Shown in pieces: positions 31,559-39,336 of a DNA stretch of 64,000 nucleotides. How positions within the stretch are numbered: the first letter of the stretch is position 1; each line of letters begins with the position of its first letter. Origin of the DNA: Paraburkholderia aspalathi. GTDB lineage: Bacteria; Pseudomonadota; Gammaproteobacteria; Burkholderiales; Burkholderiaceae. The notes below the pieces were generated by a model that saw only the letters and a list, made by a program, of their open reading frames with translations, did no database searches and was not told where the DNA came from. Location: NCBI RefSeq assembly GCF_900116445.1, contig NZ_FPBH01000011.1:1-64000 (forward strand), given 5' to 3'. A program made the position numbers and the translations under genes.

Positions 31559-32998
31559 ATGAACACGACTTGCACGCCTGTCGACACCGAACGCACCGTT
31601 CTGTACGTGTCGAACTCGCCCGATCGGGATCTGGCCAGCTTCCTGGCCGCATCCGGCTGGCAAGCTGTGCACGCCAAAAGCACGGCAATCGCCGAACGCA
31701 TGATCGAGCGCGACAATATCAAGGTCGGCCTCGTCGAATTGCCGGGTGACTGCACGTCCCAGCATTTGTCCGCTCTCGCCTCCTGTATGCGTCGCGTCGA
31801 AACCAATTGGGTCGCGCAGATCGCACCGGGCCAGTCGGACGACGAACTGGTCAGCCGCTTCATCCTCGATTATTGCTTCGATTTCGTCACCCGGCCCTGG
31901 CTGAACGAGCGGCTGGTCTTCGCGCTTGGCCACGCGCATGGGCTGTCGAGCCTGCGGCACGCGCCGGCCGCCCCCGAGCCTTCGCTCGGCCGGCACGGCA
32001 TGGTTGGGCAATGCGAGGCGATGCAGCAGTTATACCGGCGCATCGACAAATGCGGCGTGACCGATGCACCGGTGTTCGTCGCCGGCGAATCCGGCACTGG
32101 CAAGGAGCTGACCGCCCGTGCGATTCATGAGCGCTCGCCGCGTGCCGGCCGGGCCTTCGTCGCGATCAATTGCGCGGCCATTCCGCCGAGCCTGCTGCAA
32201 GCCGAATTGTTCGGCCACGAACGCGGCGCCTTTACCGGCGCGTTGCAACGCAAGATCGGCCGGATCGAAAGCGCTAACGAAGGCACCCTGTTTCTGGATG
32301 AAATCGGCGATATGCCGCACGAATGCCAGGCGGTGCTGCTGCGCTTCCTGCAGGAAGGCACCATCGAACGGCTGGGCGGCAATGGGCCGATCAACGTCGA
32401 CGTACGGGTGATTTCGGCGACCCACGTCGATCTGGACAAAGCCGTCGAGGACGGCCGCTTCCGCTCCGACCTGTATCACCGCCTGTGCGTGCTGCGGCTC
32501 GTCGAGCCGCCCTTGCGCGAGCGCGGCGGTGACATCAAGCTGCTCGCCAACTATGCGCTCAGCATGTACCGGCAGGACGGCGCGCGTAAATTGCGCGGGC
32601 TGTCGAGCGACGCGATCGTCGCCATGTCGAACTATCCGTGGCCGGGCAATGTGCGCGAGCTGATCAACTGCGTGCGCCGGGCCGTGGTGATGAGCGAGGG
32701 CCGCTTTATCACGGCAAGCGACCTCGGCCTGCCGGAAACCGACAACGGGCCGGCCGTGACGCTGGCGGAGATCCGCAGCAAGGCCGAAAAGGACGCCATC
32801 GAGCATGCTTTGCAGCGGCACGGCTACAAATTGTCCGAAGCCGCGGCCGAGCTCGGCATTTCGCGGGCCACACTGTATCGCCTGATGCACGCAAGCCGGC
32901 TACATCAGGACCCGGCGGCCGGACGCGCGTCGAACGTCGACGGCGGCGGTGCGGATGCCGATGACGAGGCAGAGCGGCAGGCGCCTTCGCTGGTTTAA
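31559..32998 (+). CDS. VpsR-like AAA+ (sigma54-type) Fis-family regulator
   Basis: The protein has 479 residues. A receiver-like N-terminal domain (about 10-125) resembles VpsR. Where a phosphorylated receiver has Asp at the end of strand 3, this protein has Glu60 (VGLVELPGD), so it is unlikely to be phosphorylated in the usual way. The AAA+ domain (about 145-390) has Walker A GESGTGKE (176-183) and GAFTGA (223-228). The Fis-type helix-turn-helix is near 425-450 (AELGISRATLYRLMHASR). VpsR homologues, such as BerB in Burkholderia cenocepacia, bind cyclic di-GMP and control exopolysaccharide and biofilm genes. That role is inferred here. No exopolysaccharide gene is adjacent. Confidence 0.85.
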   Translation: MNTTCTPVDTERTVLYVSNSPDRDLASFLAASGWQAVHAKSTAIAERMIERDNIKVGLVELPGDCTSQHLSALASCMRRVETNWVAQIAPGQSDDELVSRFILDYCFDFVTRPWLNERLVFALGHAHGLSSLRHAPAAPEPSLGRHGMVGQCEAMQQLYRRIDKCGVTDAPVFVAGESGTGKELTARAIHERSPRAGRAFVAINCAAIPPSLLQAELFGHERGAFTGALQRKIGRIESANEGTLFLDEIGDMPHECQAVLLRFLQEGTIERLGGNGPINVDVRVISATHVDLDKAVEDGRFRSDLYHRLCVLRLVEPPLRERGGDIKLLANYALSMYRQDGARKLRGLSSDAIVAMSNYPWPGNVRELINCVRRAVVMSEGRFITASDLGLPETDNGPAVTLAEIRSKAEKDAIEHALQRHGYKLSEAAAELGISRATLYRLMHASRLHQDPAAGRASNVDGGGADADDEAERQAPSLV

Positions 32999-33173
32999 CC
33001 TCGCAGGTTTAACTCGCAGGTTTGACCTAAGGTCGCCTGAACGGGCAAATCTCCGCAAATAGCGCCGCGACCGCGCCGCCTCACGCGGCTCGGCCGGCCT
33101 GGCGCCGTAACCGCCTATCGGTTCTCCCTTGGCGTTGCTATGCTGAAAGCCGTTCATCCACCCTGGAGTGGAC

Positions 33174-34850
33174 GTGGCCGATCAGCACGCCCCGGCGCTC
33201 GTGCGCCGCCCTTCCTCCACGCTCCCCGCCCAGGCGAGCCCGTGCGACGCGTTGGCCATCCACGCTCAGCCCCTCAGCTTCGATCATCCGTGCCGGCGCA
33301 AAAAGCTCGCGCTCGCCGCGACCATCCTCGGTTCGAGCATGGCGTTCATCGACGGCTCCGTGGTCAACGTCGCGCTGCCGTCGATCCAGACCGAACTGGG
33401 CGCGAGCGTCGCGGCGATCCAGTGGGTCGTCAACGCATATCTGCTGTTTCTCGGCGCGCTGGTGCTGGTGGGCGGCTCGCTCGGCGACAAGCTCGGCCGG
33501 CGCAGCGTGTTCATCGCGGGAATCGGCTTGTTCACGCTGGCTTCGATCGGCTGCGGCCTGGCGCCAGGCGTCGGCGCCCTGATCGCGGCGCGCGCCGTGC
33601 AAGGCATCGGCGCGGCAATGCTGGTGCCGAGCAGTCTCTCCATCATCGGCTCGGTATTCGACGACAAGGAGCGCGGCAAGGCGATCGGCACCTGGGCCGG
33701 CGTCGGCGCGATCACGTCGGCGGTCGGGCCGGTGGCGGGCGGCTGGCTCGTCGATGCGTTTTCGTGGCGGGCGATTTTCTTTCTGAACGTACCGATTGCG
33801 TGCGCAACCATCGCGCTGGCGATCGTCGCCGTGCCGGACAGCCGGCAGGAGAACGATCCATCGGACCCGGACCCCGCGCACAAAGGGCAAGCGCTGCCGA
33901 GGCTTGACTTGCCGGGCGCCATCACGGCAGCCGCAGGGCTCGCCGCGCTGACCTACGGCCTGACCATCGCCTCGGCGCGCGGCTTCGGCGACCGCTGGGT
34001 GCTGGCGTTGATCCTCGGTGGCCTCGTCGTGCTGTCCGGCTTCGTGATGCTCGAAGCGAAGGCCCGCAATCCGATGATGCCGCTCGACGTGTTTCGTTCG
34101 CGCGACTTCGTCGGCGCGAATCTCGTCACGCTGCTGCTCTATTTCGGGCTGGGCGGTGCGCTGTTCTTCCTGCCGTTCACGCTGATCCGCGCGTATGGCT
34201 ATAGCGCGACCGAGGCGGGGGCCGCTCTGCTGCCGGTGCCGGTCACGATCGGCCTGCTGTCGCGTTTCACCGGTGGTCTGACGAGCCGTTACGGCGCACG
34301 GGCCTTGCTGGGCGTCGGGCCGGTGATCGCGGCGATCGGCTTTGCGATGCTCGCGCTGCCGTGGGTCCGCGGCGACTATTGGCGCGGCTTCTTTCCGGCG
34401 CTGGTCGTGCTCGGGCTCGGCATGACGATTACCGTCGCACCGTTGACGACGACGGTGATGACATCCGTATCCGCCGCACGCACTGGCGTCGCCTCGGGCA
34501 TCAATAACGCCGTCGCCCGGGTGGCGAGTCTGCTGGCGATCGCGGTGCTCGGGATCGTGTTCGTGTGGTCGCACGACGCGGCACTCGACGCGCGGCTCGC
34601 TGCGTCGAACGTGCCGCAAGCGGCGCGTGAGTCGGCACGGTTGACGCAGGACACGATGAATGCGAGCTCGGCGGCGCCAGGCGCAACGGACGCCGCCACA
34701 CGAGCCGAAGTGGCGCGCGCGCAAGCCGAAGCGCTCGGGCCGGCCCTGCGGGCGGTGGCGCTGGTATCGGCGATGTGCGCGCTGGCCGGCGCGGCGCTCG
34801 CGGTGTTGACGATCCGCAAGGCTAGTGGAAAAACGACGGCACCAAGTTAA
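33174..34850 (+). CDS. MFS drug exporter, DHA2 (EmrB/QacA) family
   Basis: An inner membrane proton antiporter of 558 residues. A 40-residue cytoplasmic N-terminus precedes about 14 helices, with SSMAFIDGSVVNVALPSIQ in helix 1, the motif A loop GDKLGRRSVFIAG after helix 2, and motif C GPVAGGWLVD in helix 5. A periplasmic loop near 480-525 separates the last helices. GTG 33174 has GGAG 5 nt upstream and is preferred over GTG 33168, which overlaps that ribosome-binding site. No EmrA partner or regulator is adjacent. Substrate is unknown. Confidence 0.88.
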   Translation: MADQHAPALVRRPSSTLPAQASPCDALAIHAQPLSFDHPCRRKKLALAATILGSSMAFIDGSVVNVALPSIQTELGASVAAIQWVVNAYLLFLGALVLVGGSLGDKLGRRSVFIAGIGLFTLASIGCGLAPGVGALIAARAVQGIGAAMLVPSSLSIIGSVFDDKERGKAIGTWAGVGAITSAVGPVAGGWLVDAFSWRAIFFLNVPIACATIALAIVAVPDSRQENDPSDPDPAHKGQALPRLDLPGAITAAAGLAALTYGLTIASARGFGDRWVLALILGGLVVLSGFVMLEAKARNPMMPLDVFRSRDFVGANLVTLLLYFGLGGALFFLPFTLIRAYGYSATEAGAALLPVPVTIGLLSRFTGGLTSRYGARALLGVGPVIAAIGFAMLALPWVRGDYWRGFFPALVVLGLGMTITVAPLTTTVMTSVSAARTGVASGINNAVARVASLLAIAVLGIVFVWSHDAALDARLAASNVPQAARESARLTQDTMNASSAAPGATDAATRAEVARAQAEALGPALRAVALVSAMCALAGAALAVLTIRKASGKTTAPS

Positions 34851-35038
34851 GAGGTAGGCCCCGAGGCACCGCGCCGCTTGCGATCCGAGCGGGCCTTCAT
34901 ACCGCCATTGAGCACGGCCATTAAATGCCGCCCCCCGCTCAACGACCGTTCAGAACGCAGTGAAACGTCGCAGTCGAGCAGTCTTCATACTGCTACTCAC
35001 CTGCTTCAAACCACCCCCACCCGATCGGGAGCCTGCAC

Positions 35039-35389
35039 ATGACGATTACCTGCTTCATCCGCTATCAGATCGACCCGTTCCAACGCGAAGCCTTCAACGA
35101 CTACGCTCGCAACTGGGGCCGCATTATTCCGCGCTGCGGCGGTCATCTGATCGGCTACTTTCTGCCGTACGAAGGGACCAACGACGTCGCCTGGGGATTG
35201 ATCGCGTTCGACAGCCTCGCCGCGTACGAAACGTATCGGGCGCGGCTGCGCTCCGACGCCGAAGCCCGGGAAAATTTCCTGTTTGCGCAGACGAAGCGTT
35301 TCATTCTGCGCGAGGAGCGCACCTTCACCGAGGTGGTCGAAGGCACGCTCGGCGTGGCCGCGACGGATTCGGTGGAAGCAACGGAATAG
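35039..35389 (+). CDS. NIPSNAP family protein
   Basis: A 116-residue small cytoplasmic protein with the ferredoxin-like alpha-beta barrel of the NIPSNAP family: TCFIRYQIDPFQREAFNDYA, then GHLIGYFLPYEGTNDVAWGL and a C-terminal helix with FILREERTFTEVV. Functions of bacterial members are unknown. The ATG at 35039 follows GGGAG. It stands as a single gene; a perfect 13-bp inverted repeat follows about 65 nt after the stop. Confidence 0.88.
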   Translation: MTITCFIRYQIDPFQREAFNDYARNWGRIIPRCGGHLIGYFLPYEGTNDVAWGLIAFDSLAAYETYRARLRSDAEARENFLFAQTKRFILREERTFTEVVEGTLGVAATDSVEATE

Positions 35390-35755
35390 GCATTGCCGGG
35401 CCTGAGCACCCTGTGGCGCAGAGCCCGTGTGCTTTCGCGCCAACCCTTTTGACGACGCAGCCCCGCGCGGGGCTGCGTCCGCGCATGGCCGCTTGTCCCA
35501 CGGCGCCTGCCGCCTCAGTAGGTTTCAAGCCGCGCGACCTTGCGCGCTACGCCGCGGACTGCGCCTCGGTCGGGCAAGCTTTCTGCTGCCTGACGTTACA
35601 ATTCGGACCAACTGGCCGAACCTCCGTGTGAACACCAATACCCGCCGCGGATGGAACTTGTACGACTAAACGCGTGTCGGTCCAAGGTCACCCCGCCGAA
35701 TCGACCTGCGCGTCCCGGCACCGCCGTTCGCACCTGGTACCCCGCCTTACACCCT
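35390..35755. other. Intergenic stretch between NIPSNAP and the MscS-type gene
   Basis: The main feature in these 366 nt is a 26-bp perfect palindrome (GACGCAGCCCCGC and its complement, 35454-35479), which would form a strong hairpin downstream of the NIPSNAP gene without a T-tract. The remaining part is the leader of the channel gene. No protein gene is supported. Confidence 0.6.
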
Positions 35756-38413
35756 ATGCGCAAAAAACTCCAAGCCTGGCTTGTCATTTTTCTCCTTCTG
35801 AGCGCCTCGCCGGTCTTTGCTGCCGCGGCGCAACCCGCCGCCTCAGCCGCATCCGGCGTCGCGCCTACCCTGACGCCCGAACAGGCCCGCCAGGCCCTCA
35901 GCGTCCTCAATGACCCCACACGCCGCGCGCAAGTCAGCGACACGCTACAGGCAATCGCCGCAGCGGGCGCACTCAGCGCTCCACCGGCCTCCACGGCCGC
36001 GGCTGCGTCGGCACCCGCCGCGGGCAGCAGCGCCAGCGCGCTCGTCCCAGCCGCCTTCAAGTCCAATGGCCTCGCCTCGCAACTGGCGCGTCAGGGCGCG
36101 CATTGGGCTGTACACCTCGGCAAGTCATTGCGCAGTTCGGTCGCCGCGCTGCTTGACCTCGCTTCGGTGCGTGCCTGGTGGCATTGGCAATCGACCAGCC
36201 CGCAAGCGCGCGGCGTGCTCGGCCAGGTCGCATGGTCGCTGCTGGCGGCACTGCTGCCCGCGCTCGCGCTCGAATGGCTCGCGCGCCGCCTGTTGCGCCG
36301 TGCGTACATGGCCCTTGCCGCGCGCCGCGAACGTGGCGATGAAGACGGGGCATCGCAAGCCGACCTGCCCGTCGACGTCCAGCCGCAACCGGCCGATGCG
36401 CCGAATGCCGCGCCGCCGCTGCCCGTTTCACCGGCTTCGCCCGATGCAACGGCACAGGCGGCGAAGCCCGGCGCGGCCATAGCAACGCCTACGCCCACCA
36501 CCGGCAAAGCCACCGACGCCAAAGGCGAGCAGAAGGCCGTGCATCACCTGACGCTGCTGCAGCGCCTGCCGCGCGCGCTCCTGACGATGGTGCTGCGCCT
36601 GTTGCCGCTGGCGGTGTTCGTCGGCGCCGCGAGCGCGCTGATGTCGATCGTCACCGAGGACGGCACGCCGCAGGACCGCGCGCTCGATTCGCTGATCGAC
36701 ATCTACGTGCTGTGCCGCCTGATTGTGATCGTCAGCGGCTTCTTCCTGCAGCCGAGCGCGCCCCGCCTGCGCCTGTTGCGCATGAGCGATGCGTGGGCTG
36801 CTTTCGTGCAGCGCTGGATCGTACGGATCGTCGCCGTGGTCGGCGCCGGTTCGGCGATCGCGGAGATCGCGCAGTCGCTCGGCTTGAACGACGCGGCGCA
36901 TCTCGCGCTGATGAAAGTGGTCGCGCTCGCCGGCCACATCATGATCTCGATTCTGATTCTGAAATGCAGGAAGCCGGTCGGCGAATTGATCCGCAGGCGC
37001 TTTGCCGCGAGCGAATCGCTGGAAATGTTCGGCAACGCGCTCGCCGATGCGTGGGCCGGATTCGCGGCGTTCGTGGTGATGGCGCTGTGGTTCATCTGGG
37101 CGCTCGACGTGCAGAACGGCTATCGCACCCTGCTGCATCTCGGCGGTATTACGCTGGCGATTCTGGTGGGCGCGCGAGTCGTCGCGATCGTAATTTTCGG
37201 CGCCATGGCGCGGCTCTTCAACGTACAGGGCGACGCGGAGAAGTCGCTCGTGCAACAGCATGCCTACCGCTATTACCCGCTGCTGCGGCGGGTCGTCGCG
37301 TGGCTCATCGGCATTGTCACCGCGCTCGCGCTGCTGCAGGTTTGGGGCGTCGACGTGGGCGAACTGTTCCGGGCCGGGTCGATCGGCCATCGGCTGGCTT
37401 CGGCGCTGGTCACGATCGGGGTCGCCGCGGTGATCGCGCTGGTGGTGTGGGAAGGCGCCAACGTGTCGATCGAACGGCGGCTGGACCGTTGGACCACCAG
37501 CGGCGACCTCGTGCGCGCCGCACGTCTGCGTACCCTGCTGCCGATGCTGCGCAGCGCGCTCTTTTGCGTGATCGCGCTGGTCGTGGTGCTCACCGGCCTG
37601 AGCGAACTCGGTGTGAACATCGGGCCGCTGCTGGCGGGCGCGAGTATTTTCGGCGTGGCGCTCGGCTTCGGCTCGCAAAAGCTGGTGCAGGATTTCATCA
37701 CCGGCATGTTCCTGTTGATGGAAAACGCCATGCAGGTCGGCGACTGGGTCACGCTCGCGGGCGTATCGGGTACGGTTGAATATCTGTCGATCCGCACCGT
37801 TCGCTTGCGCGGCAGCGACGGTTCGCTCTTCACCGTGCCATTCAGTTCGGTCACGACGGTGAACAACACCAATCGCGGACTCGGCAATGCCGCGGTGAAA
37901 GTGAATATCGTGTTCGGCGAGGACGTCGATCTGGCAATCGCCACGCTGAAGGAAATCGGCGCCGCGCTGCGCGAAGACGAGAAGTTCAAGGACGGCATCC
38001 TGTCCGACTTCAGCTTCTGGGGCGTGGACGGCGTGGACGGTTCGGCGGTCACGCTGGCCGGGCAGATCCAATGCCGCGACACCGCGCGCTGGGGCGTGCA
38101 GCGCGAATTCAACCGGCGCATTCTCGACCAGTTCAGCGCGCGCGGCATCGAAATCGCGAACCCGCAGCGGCATTTGCTGACGTGGGACCCTGAGAGCGTA
38201 CCGGCCAAAGTCGAATCGAACGGCGCGCCGGACGTAGGCCCCAACGCTGCTGCGAAGAGCGAACCGGCTTCAACAGCGCCTGCCGACGCCTCGCTGAAAG
38301 CGGCGGCCGGCAAGGCCGACGCGCCGGTTGAAGATCAAGTGCCGGTCGACCCTAAACCGGCCGGTGGCCCAGGAACGCCAGCAAATCCTGGTTCAGCTTC
38401 TCCGCATGAGTGA
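35756..38413 (+). CDS. Large MscS-family mechanosensitive channel (YbiO-like)
   Basis: An inner membrane channel that opens under membrane tension to release solutes during hypo-osmotic shock. It has 885 residues from ATG 35756, which gives the signal peptide MRKKLQAWLVIFLLLSASPV. The N-terminal periplasmic region and several helices contain Ala/Pro-rich low-complexity linkers. The conserved MscS pore and beta domain lies in the last third: GASIFGVALGFGSQKLVQDF, MENAMQVGDWVTLAG and SIRTVRLRGSDGSLFTVPFS. The last about 75 residues are Pro/Ala-rich, and the final 62 nt overlap the 3' end of the convergent hydrolase gene. It is larger than E. coli YbiO (about 740). Confidence 0.9.
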   Translation: MRKKLQAWLVIFLLLSASPVFAAAAQPAASAASGVAPTLTPEQARQALSVLNDPTRRAQVSDTLQAIAAAGALSAPPASTAAAASAPAAGSSASALVPAAFKSNGLASQLARQGAHWAVHLGKSLRSSVAALLDLASVRAWWHWQSTSPQARGVLGQVAWSLLAALLPALALEWLARRLLRRAYMALAARRERGDEDGASQADLPVDVQPQPADAPNAAPPLPVSPASPDATAQAAKPGAAIATPTPTTGKATDAKGEQKAVHHLTLLQRLPRALLTMVLRLLPLAVFVGAASALMSIVTEDGTPQDRALDSLIDIYVLCRLIVIVSGFFLQPSAPRLRLLRMSDAWAAFVQRWIVRIVAVVGAGSAIAEIAQSLGLNDAAHLALMKVVALAGHIMISILILKCRKPVGELIRRRFAASESLEMFGNALADAWAGFAAFVVMALWFIWALDVQNGYRTLLHLGGITLAILVGARVVAIVIFGAMARLFNVQGDAEKSLVQQHAYRYYPLLRRVVAWLIGIVTALALLQVWGVDVGELFRAGSIGHRLASALVTIGVAAVIALVVWEGANVSIERRLDRWTTSGDLVRAARLRTLLPMLRSALFCVIALVVVLTGLSELGVNIGPLLAGASIFGVALGFGSQKLVQDFITGMFLLMENAMQVGDWVTLAGVSGTVEYLSIRTVRLRGSDGSLFTVPFSSVTTVNNTNRGLGNAAVKVNIVFGEDVDLAIATLKEIGAALREDEKFKDGILSDFSFWGVDGVDGSAVTLAGQIQCRDTARWGVQREFNRRILDQFSARGIEIANPQRHLLTWDPESVPAKVESNGAPDVGPNAAAKSEPASTAPADASLKAAAGKADAPVEDQVPVDPKPAGGPGTPANPGSASPHE

Positions 38414-39203
38414 AGTACAGGCCGTGGCCGGCGCCTTCGTAGACGTTCAATGAAGCGCCTTCGATCAGCGCCGCGGTCGGCCGTCCGGTCAGCTCGAGCG
38501 GTGCAGAGGCGTCCCGATCACCGTGCACGACGAGCGACGGCACCCGGACGCGGGCCAATTCCGCGCGGAAATCGGTGATGGTCTGGACGCGGGCGAGTTC
38601 GAGCATGGCCTGATGCGAGGTTTGCAGCATCATGCGGATCGTCCAGTCGAGCGGCGCGCGCGACACACCCGGGCCGAAGTACGGCGCGGCATTCGCCTCG
38701 ATCCAGTCGGGGAAGGAACGGCTCAGCGCGAGGCGGCCTTGCTCGAATAATGCGGCGTCGATCCCGCTCGGGTTGTCTTCGGTTTTCAGCAGATACGGCG
38801 TGGCTGCCGGCGCGATGAATGCAATCCGGGCCACGCGTTCCGAACCGTGCCGCGTCAGGTAACGCACCGCTTCGCCGCTCGCGATCGAATGCGCGACCAG
38901 TGTCACATTGTTCAGATCGAGTGTGCTGAGCACGCTGTCGAGATCGTCGGCGAGCGTGTCGAAGTCGTAGCCACGCCCGGGATCGCTCGACCGGCCGTGG
39001 CCGCGGCGGTCATAGGCGATGCAGCGGCAGCCGAGGCGCGATAGCGGCTCCATCTGATACGACCACATGTCGGAATTCAGCGTCCAGCCGGACAGGAACA
39101 CGAGCGGCGCGCCTTGCCCCCAATCGCGGTAGAACAGGCGCGTGTGGTCGGCGGTGCGGATCGTGTTGGGCTCGTCGGTGAGATACGGTGCGGTCGCGTT
39201 CAT
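38352..39203 (-). CDS. Alpha/beta hydrolase
   Basis: A 283-residue alpha/beta-hydrolase fold enzyme. It has an HTRLFYRDWGQGAPLVFLSG oxyanion region, DRRGHGRSS, a nucleophile elbow VAHSIASGE (Ser about 107; the usual GHSMGG is changed to AHSIAS), the acid in VVHGDRDASAPLE and the catalytic His in GAGHGLYF. It resembles cofactor-free haloperoxidase/esterase-like proteins, but the substrate is unknown. Its last 62 nt are antisense to the end of the MscS gene, so neither can lose its 3' end without affecting the other. No partner gene is adjacent. Confidence 0.87.
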   Translation of the reverse strand: MNATAPYLTDEPNTIRTADHTRLFYRDWGQGAPLVFLSGWTLNSDMWSYQMEPLSRLGCRCIAYDRRGHGRSSDPGRGYDFDTLADDLDSVLSTLDLNNVTLVAHSIASGEAVRYLTRHGSERVARIAFIAPAATPYLLKTEDNPSGIDAALFEQGRLALSRSFPDWIEANAAPYFGPGVSRAPLDWTIRMMLQTSHQAMLELARVQTITDFRAELARVRVPSLVVHGDRDASAPLELTGRPTAALIEGASLNVYEGAGHGLYFTHAEKLNQDLLAFLGHRPV

Positions 39204-39336
39204 TGAAGCCTCCTTACCTTGGGTTGGAATCGTTGTGCCGTGCCGCCACTTTGCCTGGCGGGTGTAGGCAGGTCGATTACCTGGGAGGTAAAGAGATGGG
39301 CTTGCGAGCCAGCGATGAGCGGCTCATTGTGCTTGC

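Noticed and set aside
33138..34724. A 528-codon frame on the minus strand
   Set aside because: Antisense shadow of the DHA2 exporter. It has no ribosome-binding site or domain, and the product would be strongly Arg/His-rich.
36428..38173. A 581-codon frame on the minus strand
   Set aside because: Antisense shadow of the MscS-type channel gene; Arg/Gln/His-rich and without recognisable features.
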